Below, piece by piece: positions 9,036 to 21,697 of a DNA stretch of 64,000 nt. Where the stretch lies: the NCBI RefSeq assembly GCF_002127325.2, contig NC_035437.2, positions 111,616,821 to 111,680,820 of the forward strand, read 5' to 3'. How positions within the stretch are numbered: position 1 is the first letter of the stretch; each line of letters starts with the position of its first letter. Source of the DNA: Helianthus annuus. Taxonomy: Eukaryota > Streptophyta > Magnoliopsida > Asterales > Asteraceae. Both the position numbers and the translations under genes were made by a program. Below the pieces are notes generated by a model, which saw only the letters and a program-made list of their open reading frames with translations, was not told where the DNA came from and did not search any database.

Positions 9036-11839
9036 CTTCATCATCTGCAAGCCATTCTGATGCAAAAAATCGTTTTCAATGTAACATCGCAATAGACTTA
9101 AAGAATGCTCAGAATTTTGACGAGGAATCTGCTAAACAACAGATGATTTTCTTAGCATCTATGTTGGAATCATATGAAGGGTTAGTAGCAGGGAAGATAG
9201 GCAACACCAACCTAACGAAAGAGGACTATGATCAAATAGATCCTGAAGAAATGGAACTAATTGACATAAGGTGGTGCATGGCCAGTGCTGTTCGTCGAGC
9301 ACAACGTTTCATGGAAATAACCGACAGGAAGACAATTGGTGGTCCATCTACTAAGCTGGGTTTTGATAAGTCCAAGGTGACATGCTTCAAGTGAAAGCAG
9401 AAAGGTCACTTCAAGCGAGAATGCAGGAACGCATATGCTGATGAGTTGGAGAACCCATTCAGAGAGGATTACTACAAGAAGGCAATTTATCACCAGAATA
9501 AATCTGAGCCGCCTAGATTGAAGCAGGTTGAAGACAACAAAGAGAAATCTAGAGCTCTTGCGGTGATTTATGATGATGAGGGTTACGACTCGAGTGAAGA
9601 GGTTCTACCAGAGGAAGATGCGGTTGGTTACGCGTTCATGGCGAAAAACGAACCTATTCCTTGGAAGGATAACCGAACTGAAGAGCAGAAGTATAAACAC
9701 AGAAAAATGTTGGCTGAAAACAGAATAATTCGAATATCTGGTATCTATTTGGAAGCGAAGAGAGCGAGAAGATGGGATCCGGACATGGAGTGTTATCTTG
9801 ATCAAAATGGAAATATTGTAGTCGATGACAAAACTCTTGATCTGGAAGCAATAATCAAGGAGTTCAAAGATGAGGATGATTATTGGTAGAATAAATGGTG
9901 GGGAACTGGAGACGAGAAAGAGAAAGAAGAGAAAGAGAAGAAGGAGAAAGAAGAGAACGAGAAGTCAAAGAAAATTGATACTGGGGTTATTGACACAACG
10001 CAGGAGTTAACTGCTGAAAACCTCAAAAAAATGGCTGACAAAGTGCTGGCTGCTAAGGCACTTGAGGTAGACTCTAACTCCGTGTCTGAGTCAAAAATCC
10101 AGGTCAGTTCAAACTTGTCAACAAATGTGTCAGGTAAGAAAATTGATGGAAATGTTGATTGCAAAAATTGCATCAAAGAATGCAAATTTTGTAACACAGT
10201 CACGTATCTCAACGGTAAGAAAGTTGAAGATTTGACAGCAAAAGTCAGAAGCGTTGAGAATCAAATTCTTGATCGTGACAAAAGGGTTAAAGCTTCAACT
10301 GAACGGATAAAAGAGTTAACTAACAAAATTGAAAATGATAAGATTGATCATGAAAGAATTAAACAAGAAAATGAAAAGTTAATTCTTGAAAACCGTCAGA
10401 TTTCTGAGAAGTTTGAAAAACTCAAAAGCACAATGAAAGATAATGATGATCGAAATGGTAAAACTTATAAAGAAAATGTTCAATTAAAAGCAGTGCTTAG
10501 AGTAAAAGAAGAATCAATCAACCAACAACTGGATGAAATCGCTAAACTGAAACTTAAATTTCAAGAGGCTGAAATTGAAAACGAGCGAATCCAGTTGAAG
10601 CTTAACAGTTACAGCTCCGCAAGCTTTGTTTTGCAACACATTGTTCCCAAACCCACCGGGAAAAACAAAGCTGGCGAAGATGTTTATTCTGATGGAACCG
10701 GGGTGGGTTTTCATAGAGTTCCACCGCCGATTTTGGATAATTACACGAAAAAGCAATCTAGGTTGGTTAAAATTGAAGAAGAAAGTGAAGTGAAACTTCC
10801 TGAATCAATTGATGTCACGTTCACATCTTCCAATGATGATAGTGTCCAAAATGATATTGTAAAAGGTGTTGTTGAAAATGTGCTAAAAACATATAGTGAC
10901 ACTACTGAGGAAGATGGGTGTTTCTTGGACAAATACACTCCGAAACAAAAGTCCAAGAACAACTTAAATGAAGAATCAAATCTTGTCATGTACAAGATGT
11001 TGGGTTCAGATAAGTTGTTTTCGGATTCTGAGTTTCCGATTGAGAATGTTAATGTGAACAAATTGACAAACGTTTTCAAGTTGGTCGAAGTTGAGTTGTC
11101 AGAAGTGAACAATCTGAGTCAAACAAAAAGAAAAATGAGTTTTGAGAAAGAAAAAGCTTACAACAAGAAATCTGTTAATCCATCACGTTTTTATAATAAC
11201 AACAAGAATCGAAACAATTGGTCGGGTGGTTATCAGGGTGGTAAGAATTATCGGAGAGGAAACGTTCAAAACAAGAGGTTTGTTGAGAAGAAAAAGTTTG
11301 TGAACAGTTCGAGTTCACTTGCTGATGAGGAAAAAGAGATTTTTTTCAAAATCGAATAAAGAGTTATTTGAGAAGAGAGCTTCATAGGCTCAGTCTGAAG
11401 GCACAAGTCAAGCGGCTGATACTCGAACATGCTTCAGATGTAATCAAGTTGGTCACATTGCACGAAAGTGTACCAACGTGAAGCCTAAGACTGAAACTGT
11501 GAAGACTCAACAGAAGAAAGTTGAGGTGAAGGGTAAAGCACAAATGATTGTTGAGAAAAAGAGTTTGAAAAATGACAACACCAAAGTGAAAAATGAACCC
11601 GTAAAGAAGACGGTAACTAAAAATGACAAATTTTACAAACGGGTTGCATTATCTCAACAAGTTTGGAAACCAAAAACTGAGAAAAAATTTCATCTTCTGA
11701 GGATTCAATTCCAATTGATTATGATGCAAATTTTCCAACTCTGAAGGATGAAAACTTTAAAATTCAAGTTGCGAGAGTTAAAACTGTCAAGGTTACATCC
11801 AAGGCTGATGAGGCTTGGGTGGACACAATGTTTAACTAA
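9036..11839 (+). pseudogene. C2 gag, interrupted by stops and frameshifts
   Basis: The frame runs from 9038 through a first zinc knuckle (CFK-stop-KQKGHFKREC, about 9385-9425), where TGA at 9391 replaces the second Cys codon. An acidic stretch follows, with a TAG at 9887, then a coiled-coil region (10031-11359, Lys/Glu-rich, about 10210-10610). The frame shifts in a T-run near 11340, passes a second knuckle CFRCNQVGHIARKC (about 11433-11474), and shifts again in an A-run near 11690. The end AWVDTMFN (stop 11837-11839) matches the end of C1 gag. Two knuckles separated by a coiled coil make a larger gag than is usual for copia elements and fit Sireviruses. Confidence 0.8.
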
Positions 11840-11912
11840 GCAGTTTGAATTGCCGGAGCTTCCTTGATCGCGAAGCATGAATCAGCATCTTTATTGAAGT
11901 GTTTAAATCATA

Positions 11913-14900
11913 TTGTTATATGTGCAGGATCTTCCGAGATTAGTCTCACGGTGGATTATGGACACTGGAGCATCTCGACATATGACAGGGAAGACTGCAT
12001 TGTTGTATGATGTGAAAAATATCAATGGAGGATATGTTGGTTTTGCGGGTAATCAAGGAGGAAGGATTATTGGTGAAGGAACGTTATCTAACGGGATTGT
12101 GACGTTTGAAAGAGTTAATTACATTGCTGAGCTGGAGAACAATCTGCTGAGTATCTCGCATATCTGTGACAAGATGTATACCACTCACTTCACTGATAAA
12201 GAATATTTGATCTTGAAACCAGGATTTGTTATCCCTGAGGAATGGATTATCATGAGGGCACTGAGAGTTAATGATCTGTACATGTTGGAGATGAGCGTAG
12301 CTACTACAACCACGGGTCAAGCTCATTGTTTCGTGTCCAGAGCAACTGAAAAAGAATCGAGATTGTGGCACCGGAAGATGGGGCATATACATCTTAGAAA
12401 AATGAATCACTTGGTGCACAATGATTTGGTTACAGGAGTTCATGTCAAAGGTTTTCATCTGGAAGGGGAGTGCATTAGCTGTGTCAAAGGCAAGCAGAAG
12501 AAGAAGTCACACCCTACAAAGCAAGTCAATTCAGTCTCAAGACCTCTGGAGAGACTTCACATGGATTTGTTTGGTCCGGTGAATGTCAAGAGTATTACGG
12601 GAGATAAATATTGTCTTGTGGTTACTGATGATTATTCCAGATTTTCGTGGGTTTCTTTCTTGAAGACGAAAGACGAAACGTTTGATAGTTTGATGGCGTT
12701 ATTCAAGAAGATTGAGAATCTGTACCAAAGGCGTATTAAAAGAATTCAAAGTGATAATGGTACTGAATTCAAGAACAGCAAGATGGAAGAATTTTGTGAT
12801 GAAAGAGGTATATTGCATGAGTTTAGTGCTCCATACACTCCGCAGCAGAATGGAGTCGCAGAACGCAAAAACCAGACACTGATCGAGACGGCTAGAACGA
12901 TGCTCGCAGATTCAAAGTTACCAATTAATTTTTGGGCTGAAGCTGTTTCTACCGCATGCTATACGCTCAGCAGGGTTCTCACTGTCAAGAAGTTCAACAA
13001 AACTTGCTTTGAGCTAATCAATAATCGCAAACCGAATTTGAAGTATCTAGAACCGTTCGGGTCACCCTGTACTGTTATAGAGCCTTTTGGAAAGTTTGGT
13101 CCGAAGTGCATTGAGGGAATATTTGTTGGTTATGCAAATCTGATGCGACGTGTCTTCGTTCCAAGTGAGAAGCAGATTATTGAAGGTGCAAATGTTGAAT
13201 GTCAAGGTTATACTATGCCGCCACAAAGTCCAGGAGATTCATGGCAATATCATTATGACAAGTTGTGGGAATCGTTTGACATGACAGAAGAAGAAGATGA
13301 TGAAGAAGATTTCTTTGATGAGTTGGATATTTTGCGTGAATACGAGTCACAGCAAAGGTTCCCAACTGAGTATTCGAGGCGACCACGGGAAACTTCAAAT
13401 GATGATGAAGCAGGTCCGAGTAATGCTGGTGAACACGATGATGTCCAACAGAATGAAGTTGCTCAAAATAATCAGTCGGATCAGAATGATAATCAAGAAT
13501 CTGAGAACATGCCGATCTTTGATCATGGAGATTCAGATTCTGAGGGGGAGCAGATTCAAGATTCAAGTCAAATAAACCAAGTTGGTGAACAAAGTGCAAA
13601 TCAAAATGTTACTAATCTGGAAGGTGATGTGGATGTTCCAAGTGAAGTAATGCCGAGAACTCTTTCATATCATCCAGAGGAGTTGATCATAGGAGAATTG
13701 CATTCAGGCGTTCGCACGAGACGTCAAATAGACCAGGGCTTAACATGTTTTTATTCTACAGTAGCACCTTTACAAACTGAATTTTCACTAAGTTGTTTTA
13801 TCTCGCAGATCAAACCGAGAACGTATAAAGAGGCGCTTACTGAAGACTCTTGGGTCATTGCGATGCAAGAAGAGTTAAGTCAGTTTGAAAAGTTAGGAGT
13901 ATGGAAGCTAGTGGATTTGCCGGATGGTCAAAGGAAAATCAATACAAAATGGGTATTTAAGTGTAAGAGAGACGACAGAGGAGTGGTTGTAAGGAACAAA
14001 GCTCGACTCGTTGTTCAGGGCTTTAGTCAACAGGAGGGGATTGATTTTACAGAAGTCTATGCTCCTGTGGCATGACTAGAGGCAATCAGAATTTTCCTTG
14101 CATTTGCGTCTTGGAAGAACTTCAAAGTATATCAGTTAGATATGTAAAATTGTCGTTTCTTTATGGGAAGGTCAAAGAGGAGGTTTATCTCGGACAGCCG
14201 CCGGGCTTCACCGATCCAATCCACAAAAACAAGGTCTACTTACTGGACAAAGCGCTGTATGGTTTACACCAGGCTCCGAGAGCCTGATACAAGACTTTGT
14301 CTCAACATCTACTAGCCAACAAGTTCATTCGTGGAAAAGTGGATGCCACTCTCTTCACTAAAGAGGTCGACGGTCATCTTCTGATAGTACAGATTTATGT
14401 GGACGATATAATCTTTGGGTCGACGAATGAGAATCTATGTAAAGATTTCGAACAGGTGATGAAGCAAAAATTCGAAATGTCATCAACGGGGGAGATGAAA
14501 TACTTTCTGGGTCTACAAGTTGAACAACTACCCGAGGGAATTTTCATTCACCAGACGAAGTACATTCGTGATATTCTAGAGAAATTTGGGATGTCAAGTT
14601 CCACTCCAGCTACTACCCCACTTGCAACAAATCATGGGATTCACCCAGATCTCACCGGAGACAGGGCTGATGAAACGTTCTACCGTTCCATGATAGGTTC
14701 TTTGATGTATCTAACTGCTTCACGTCCTGATATTATGTACCCAACGTGCCTCGCAGCAAGATATCAATCTAACCCAAGAGCTTCGCACATGATTATTGTG
14801 AAGAGGATATTCCGCTACCTGAAGGAACTCCTTCATTGGGGTTGTGGTATCCTAGAAAAGGCGACCTTACGCTCGAAGGGTATTCCGATTCGGATTTCGG

Positions 14901-15438
14901 ATGCTGCAAAGTCAATTCAAAATCAACGACTGCAGGATGCCAGTTCTTTGGACCTAGATTGGTTACCTGGCAGTGTAAGAAACAAACGTTTGTGGCGCTA
15001 TCTACATGTGAAGCGGAGTATGTTTCTGCTAGCAGTTGCTGCTCTCAGATCCTGTGGATACAACAATAGATGCGCAACTACGGTTTGCAGTTTCTTAACA
15101 CACCTCTTTTTGTTGATAATGAGGCCGCTATAAATATAACAAAGAACCCAGTACATCACGCTAAAACTAAACACATAGAAATTCGTCATCACTTTATTCG
15201 CGATTGTTTCGAGAAAAAGTTGATACGAATTGAGAAAATCCACACTGACGAACAGAAAGCTGATTTACATACCAAAGCTTTTGATAAAAATTGGTTTAAA
15301 TATTTGTTAAAACTGAACGGTATGAAGCTTCTTTCGGTGTCGGATGGCATAATTGGCGTCGATGAGAGTACTGTTGCGGATGAAGATGAGAAACAATCTG
15401 CAATGGTTTGTCGATTTTTTACTTCTTTTGGTATTTAG
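11913..15438 (+). pseudogene. C2 pol: protease, integrase, copia RT, RNase H
   Basis: The first 720 codons (to 14075) hold the protease motif DTGASRHMTG (about residue 17), the HHCC integrase finger (HRKMGH..CISC, about 152-192), and the integrase core with D (HMDLFGP, about 217), D (SDNGTEF, about 280) and E (about 316). An acidic linker follows, then the start of RVT_2 (KARLVVQGFSQ). A TGA stops the frame at 14073. RT continues with LYGLHQAPRA (TGA at 14285 for an expected Trp), the catalytic YVDD (about 14397) and KYFLGLQ. A frameshift near 14840 precedes the RNase H part (LSTCEAEY, about 15000), a TAG at 15067, and the C-terminal RNase H segment to 15438. All catalytic motifs remain readable, but no functional polyprotein can be made. 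Confidence 0.85.
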
Positions 15439-17079
15439 GGGGAGTAGATGTATATAGTTTATTTTCAGAAAATACAAAAACAGTAAAAAATGTAAAAAAT
15501 ACAAAAACATGATAAAATTTTCAAAATCCAAAAACATTAGAAAACTGAAAAAGAGCTTGTGTATAAAGGGAAAATGATAGTACATCAGCTAGACAATTAC
15601 AGTATGCTAAAGAATTGTAAAGTTTAATTGAGTTAAACAGTCTCACTAATGATGTGTCGATAGGTTTTCGCACATTTAGTAGATTTATTCGGGATATAAA
15701 CCTAAAATTCAAACTTGTGAAATTCGTGGGGAACACTACTTGGATATATAGGTAACCCCTGAAATCTCGTTTGAAAGGTCTCGTGTTCTGATATACTAGG
15801 TTTTTATACTCAATGATGTCTAGGGTATTATTCCGGGACTTCTGCTGAATGGAAGTTCTGACCTAGTCCTTGGATAATACTTTCCTCAAATGCTTGAAAC
15901 ATAGCATAAACCCTCAGCATGCTGATGAAACAATAAAATTGATAGTCGCTGCTGTTGTAACTAAAAGATCCTCTAAAGGGGACATACTGAAAAGTCGAAG
16001 CTGATATCTCTCTGCGCATACGGAAGTATCGACCTGAGATCCCTCGACCCTCGCATTACATAATTTATGCACAGATATCATTGTAGTATACTCACCTGTA
16101 AGACTGAGTATCTGGGATTCTGGATACGGGAGTATATTCAAGAGGTGGGACACATGAATGAGCTAAGTTCATAAGATATCTAAATCGTATCCTGAATAGA
16201 TTGAAATCTGTGTGAGAATTTAAGATGGATCAGTATATCGACAATCGAGGTGAATTGTTTAAGTCTGAGTATGTAATGAAGCTTAACGGTACTTGTAATT
16301 TGTCTGAAAAGCTGATATGATTCCCTAACACGCTCGCCAAAAATAAGTTTGTAAATAATTTACTTTGTTTACTTTCTGCGATTTAAGTTTCTGTATTTCA
16401 TTTCTTAGTTTAGAACACTTTATTAAAATCCAAAAAGATTTCATTTATGCTTCATTTTTGACAAACCAAAGTAGAGAGTTAATCGTTGGATTCTCGAAGA
16501 TTGAAGCAGATGCAGGAAAGTTCTGAGCTGAAGAATGAGGAGAGCTTACTTTGTTGGAGTTTGAGATGTTAAAAATTAAAACAAGTTCATTAATTTGATG
16601 CTTGTTACATTGTTCAGAAAATGTTTGAAAATGATTTTACAAAATCAGTTTGTTTTGTCAAATGATCAACCAAGGTCATTAAGTTGAACTGGGTAGATTA
16701 ATTGAGTAATCAGGGTCATTAACTTGGACCTGAATACTTGAGTGGATTTCTAAAGCTAATTGAGTTTGTGATTTATTGTTGAAAAGATAGTTTGTAATGA
16801 TTGATGTTTGAGACACAGGTTTTGGACTTCATTATTCCCACGGAAGCTAACTGTCAAAGCTTGAACCAGATCAAGACCTCAGATTCTAGCATATCGATAA
16901 GGGAAGTCTGTGAAAGGGGGAGTTTGGATCAACAGTCAAAGGGAAGTTGAAAGATGGGCCAGGACAAGATTGTAAATTTGTGAAGATAAAATGCTTATGA
17001 TGAGAAGACAGAGAGTTGGAGAAAAGACCAAGACTGAAGACTCGGAGCTAAAGACTTCGTCAACATCTAAGGGGGAGTC
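15437..17079 (+). other. C2 3' untranslated region with three PPT-like tracts
   Basis: No gene seen. GGGGGAG tracts occur at 15438-15444, 16916-16922 and 17071-17077; the last abuts the 3' LTR and is the working PPT by position. A single copy of the module that is triplicated in C1 lies at about 16012-16036 (CTCTGCGCATACGGAAGTAT). Confidence 0.7.
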
Positions 17080-17483
17080 TGTTGGTGCATGGAATGTTTA
17101 GGTCAAGTTAAGTCAACATAGGAGCTTGAAAGTCAAAATTAGGTTTAATATATAGGTTTCGCTTTTAGGGACTTGAGGTTTCGCTCTTATGGTCTCTTGA
17201 GGGTTTCGCTTATTAGTACACATGGGGTTTCGGTCATAAGGCATGTCTTATGAGCGAAATCAGCTGCATATAAATACCTGATGTGTGTATTGAGTCAGAA
17301 TATTGGAGCGAAACCATGTCATGCTTGGTGTAACGAAACTCTGTCAAATTGTATTCAGAAAGCATCAATAGAGAAGGAATTGAACGAGAAAAGCTGTGTA
17401 ACTTCATTTGCATTGATTCCACCTTTGTATCTGAAGATGAACTACCTTATACTGATTGTTTAGGGTTAGAAACCGGTCCAACA
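17080..17483 (+). repeat. C2 3' LTR (404 bp)
   Basis: Starts TGTTGGTGCATGG directly after a GGGGGAGTC tract and ends GGTCCAACA. Several GGTTTCGCT repeats lie at about 17153-17230. A TATA box is at 17269-17276. Beyond 17483 the sequence matches the post-pol region of Tat elements, which confirms the edge. Confidence 0.85.
17269..17276 (+). promoter_or_regulatory. C2 LTR TATA box
   Basis: TATAAATA about 190 bp into the LTR, the expected position for the U3/R promoter. Confidence 0.55.
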
Positions 17484-18850
17484 GGTCGGAGGTGGATGGG
17501 TCTCGTTTTGAGATGAAACCTTCAACCGTTGCGTAAATATGGTAAAACTAATCGTGCTTTTGGTGGATGGGCCTCGGTTTGAGGTGAAACCAAAAGCACA
17601 ACTTTTGACTTGTTAATAATATAACCACCTTTTGACTTATTTGTTGTTGCCTTTAATTTTTTTTCATGCATTACTTAGTTTAGATTTTAATTTTGCAAAA
17701 TTAGTGTTACTATTTCTGTGAAAATATCTTGATCCATATAGTCATTGGTGTCCTATGAAGACTTTTGGCAAATAGAACTTCTCAAAATCCACACAATTCA
17801 GACAAAGTTTCAAAAATAGTTTATTTTTCAAAATCTCAAATAATTTTAAGTTTTCAAAGGAAAATGATGGTTTTTATAAACAAATTCAACTCTGATTTTT
17901 AAACCCATGTATTGTATCCCAAATATTCCAACCAAATATCCTGAATCATATTTCGAGAATATATTCTAAAGATATATCCTAATCAGAATATATCAGCCGG
18001 AAAAACTTATGTATGATTCATAAAGGAATGATCATACCAGGAATAGAGTGTAACCCTAGTACCAAACTTCAATCCTTCTTGTAACTCCCTCCACTAAGGT
18101 GTCCCCAGTCTTAGTGCACTGGATTCAAATCTGACTCTTTGTGCCTTATATAATCGCCTTTGGAGATATTTCCCCTGTGCACGAAATCTTTCAACACTTA
18201 GAAAATTTTCTGAATTCAAGTTTTGACTGTATGGACAGTTCTTGTGTTATTGGGGGTTAACCCCAAAGTATGCTGGAGATAAATCCTTAGCGTTCTGGGG
18301 GTAAACCCACAAGTATCCTGGGGAAAATCCCAAATTTTCATGCGCTACAGGCGGGAGTGTAAACTCCAAGACTTAGAAAGGTGAAAACCTTTAAACCTTA
18401 GAGAGTATGAAAATACCCTTTCACGAGAGAGGGTGATCAATCCTCATATACCTTAAGAGTCCAGGATATAGCCAACAGTGACGAAATTGTTAGCCACTTT
18501 TACATGAACTGGTCCCGCCACCTTGAACTATCCCTGGATAGCTTGCGCTCCAGGCGGGGTGTTTAAACCCAATTCGTGAGAAAGGTGAATACCTTTAAAC
18601 CTGTGAAGGGACCAGGATCCCTTAAACGTGAGAGAGGGGCCAACCTCTAATCTTTCGAATTATCCTGAGTGTGTATCCTGTAGCTATATCCCAAAGCATA
18701 TTCTGCAAAGCAATGGTAAGCTAAGGTGGGTGTTAGCCTGGCTAACACCCCTACGATGCTTAAGTCAGTAACGGGTTCAAAACAATAATATTAAACATAT
18801 TAAAAGAAATAATATTCATACCATACTGAGTTAGAAATTAAATTCCTAAC
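17484..18850. other. A1 post-pol region with hairpins, no gene
   Basis: No coding frame. A hairpin with arms GTGCTTTTGGT (17554-17564) and ACCAAAAGCAC (17589-17599) encloses a GGATGGGCC-containing loop. At 18245-18600 there is a run of short perfect hairpins: TTGGGG/CCCCAA at 18250-18266, AAAGGTGAAAACCTTT at 18377-18392, GTATGAAAATAC at 18405-18416, and AAAGGTGAATACCTTT at 18581-18596. The B elements have the same layout with different stems. Confidence 0.65.
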
Positions 18851-21694
18851 TCAATTGAAATAGAGCTTCAAATGTATAGCATTCCGGGATCTTGGTAGCA
18901 TATCCCCCTCCATATTCTTGAGTCGGTATGCTCCTTTTCCTGATTCTGATTCAATCTCATAGGGTCCTTCCCATTTTGGAGCCAACTTTCCATCAGCAGG
19001 ATTAGTAGTATTCTGAAAAGCTATTCTTAATACCCGGTCTCCAACCTGGAACCTTCTAGTTCTTATATTCTTGTTATATGCTTTGGATATTCTTTGTTGA
19101 TATGCTGCCATCCTTAGCCTTGCGACATCTCTTGTCTCATCAATAGTATCCAATTCCTGGCATAGGATTTCAGGGTTCTGCTCAGGATCACGGAGGCTGG
19201 ATCTTGCTGTAATTATTACCATTTCTGTTGGGATCACCGCTTCTGCTCCAAATACTAAGGAAAATGGGGTTTGGTCGGTTGCGTTTTTTCACCATTGTTC
19301 TATCAGCCCATAAAACAAAGGGTAATTCTTCTGCCCATCTTCCTTTTTTGGCTCCTAGTCTCTTTTTCAGGTTGTTGACAATTATCTTGTTTGAGGATTC
19401 TGCTTGTCCATTCGCTTGAGGATGTACTGGTGTGGATGTGATCATTTTGATTCCCCAACTCTTGCAGAAGTCAGTAGTCCTCTTACTTATGAATTGAGAT
19501 CCATTGTCACAAATTATTTCAGCTGGTACACCAAACCTAGTTAGTATATTCCTTTTTATGAAGGATACCACTTCCTGATCTCTGACTTGAACAAATGCTT
19601 CAGCTTCAACCCACTTAGAGAAATAATCAGTCATTGCCAACATGAAGACTTTTCCTCCTGGAGCTTTTGGCAATTTTCCTACTATATCCATTCCCCATTT
19701 CATGAACGGCCAAGGGGATACAATAGGATATAATGGCTCTGCAGGCTAATGTAGTATGTTGCTATGTCTTTGGCATGCATCACACCTTCGAGCATATTCT
19801 GCAGCATCTTTTCTCATGGTAGGCCAATAATATCATGTTCTTAATACTTTTGAGAATAACGACCTTCCCCCAGTGTGGTTACCACAATCCCCTTCGTGTA
19901 TATCCTGAAGCACTTCTTTGGTTTTAGGATCCTCTAAGCACCTCAGATACGGTCCTGCAAGAGATTTCTTATTCAAAACATTATTTATAATAGTGAATCG
20001 TGATACCTTCATTATTAGTGGCGGGGAACTCACATCTGATAGCCTGGGGGTAATATGTCCCCCTGTGGCGATTTTAGTAGTATACCCAAACCTATGCCTC
20101 TTACATTAGATGCACCATCAGTATATAATATCCAGGATTCTAAGTTTTCTCCTAGCTGTTGTACTTCTAGGTCTACTTCTTTTTGAATATCACTACTGAA
20201 ATCAGCCACAAAGTATGCTAAAGCCTGAGACTTTATGGCATTTCTAGGTTCATATACTAGATCAAATGCACTTAATTTTACCGACCATTTAGCCATCCTA
20301 CCTGACATCTCGGGTTTCCTAAGCACATTTTTAACAGGATAGTTGGTTTTAACATGAATCCTATGTGTTTCAAAATAGTGTCTAAGTTTTGTTGAAGCCA
20401 TAACAAGAGCTAATATCAGCTTTTCTAAGTGAGAATACCTAGTTTCAGTATCTAATAAACTTTTACTAACATAATAGACAAGATATTGCTGACCTTCATG
20501 ATCTTTTACAAGGACAACAGTTACTGCATTCCATGATACTGCGAGATATAGGGATAATGGTTCACCATTCTCAGGTTTCATCAATAGAGGTGCGGTTGAA
20601 ACATACTGCTTCAAATCCTGCAAGGCTGTTTCATGCTTCTCTCCCCATTCGAATTTCTTATTTTTCTTTAGAATATCATAAAATTCCTTGCATTTTTCGG
20701 AGGATCTTGAGATAAATCTATTCAATGCTGCTACTCGCCTTGTTAATCGTTGAACATCCTTCATATTTGAAGGTGACTTGATATCTAAGATGGCTTTAAT
20801 CTGCTCCGGGCTTGCTTCTATCCCCCTTTTTGTCACCATGTACCCTAGAAACTTTCCTGCCCCCACACCAAAATGGCATTTAGCAGGATTCAATTTCATG
20901 TTGTACTCGTCCAGGATATCAAATGCTCCCTTAATATCTTGGAGGTGATCCTCAGCCTTCTTAGATTTTACTACCATATCGTCGATGTACACTTCCATGG
21001 TGTCCCCCAGCTTATCTTTAAACATCATGTTCACTAGCCTTTGGTATGTTGCACCTGCATTTTTTAAACCAAAAAGCATAGCAGTGTAACAATAAATACC
21101 TGTGATTGTCATGAAAGCAGTATCCTCCTAATCGGAGGGTTCCATTTGGATCTGCTGAAATCCTAAAGAGGCGTCCATGAAGGTTAACATCTCATGGCCA
21201 GCGGTAGCATCCACCATTGAATCAATATGAGGTAGAGGAAATGGGTCTTTGGGACAAGGTTTATTCAAGTCTGTGTAATCCACACACACTCTCCATTTCC
21301 CGTTTTTCTTTTGCACCACAACCACATTAGCCAGCCATTTGGGAAACTTCACCTCCCTAATCATCTTGCTCTTTAGTAGCCTTTCAACTTCCTCTTGGAT
21401 GATCATATTTCGTTCCGGAGCAAATTTCCTTCTCTTTTGTTGGACTGGCTTAAATGATCTGTCTATACCAAGCTTACGTGTTATAATATCCTTGGAAATA
21501 CCTGTCATATCCTCATGTTTCCATGCGAATGTCGACATCCTGCATTTCAAAAAGTTAGTCAATTGATTTTCAATATCCTGAGGGATATTGGTTCCTACGA
21601 GCACCGAGATATCCGGGTTATCCTGATCCAGGATAATTTTCTTTACATCCTGCTCAGAAGCCTCCAGAATATCCTGGGCCCGCATCTTTAATTG
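18851..21694 (-). pseudogene. A1 pol: RT, RNase H, integrase (Tat lineage), broken
   Basis: RT starts just after the amber codon (21685-21128: KKNGKWRVCVDYTDLNK, FMDASLGFQQ), is cut by a TAG where the B family has Gln, and continues (21112-20030) with the catalytic YIDD (about 20980) and the gypsy RNase H. The archaeal-type RNase H begins (YTDGASN, about 20120) but is cut after SPQGDI, and the frame resumes at the segment before the integrase finger. Most of that second RNase H is therefore deleted. Integrase (19703-18851) keeps the core (MDIVGK, CDNGSQF, QANGQAESSN) and the GPY-type end (KWEGPYEIE), with two in-frame stops upstream and a frameshift near 19240-19310. Confidence 0.85.
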
Positions 21695-21697
21695 CTA
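21689..21697 (-). promoter_or_regulatory. Candidate stop-codon readthrough site in A1 (TAG CAA TTA)
   Basis: The amber codon that ends gag-PR (21697-21695) is followed by CAA TTA, and the RT frame continues in the same frame. TAG CAR YYA is the known tobamovirus-type leaky context. The codon before it is ACA here, against CAA in the B family. Confidence 0.7.

Larger units (their letters stand above)
9036..17483 (+). mobile_element. C2: decayed Ty1/copia (Sirevirus-like) element, 5' end outside window
   Basis: Gag, protease, integrase, RT and RNase H are present in copia order on the plus strand, followed by a 1.6 kb 3' untranslated part with three GGGGGAG tracts and a 3' LTR (17080-17483). 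The gag frame is already open at 9038, so C1 split it; the N-terminal gag and 5' LTR lie left of the window. Many stops and frameshifts show it is old. It sits in the post-pol region of Tat element A1. The base run GGTCG (17484-17488) would be one target duplication, but the partner is not visible. Confidence 0.85.
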
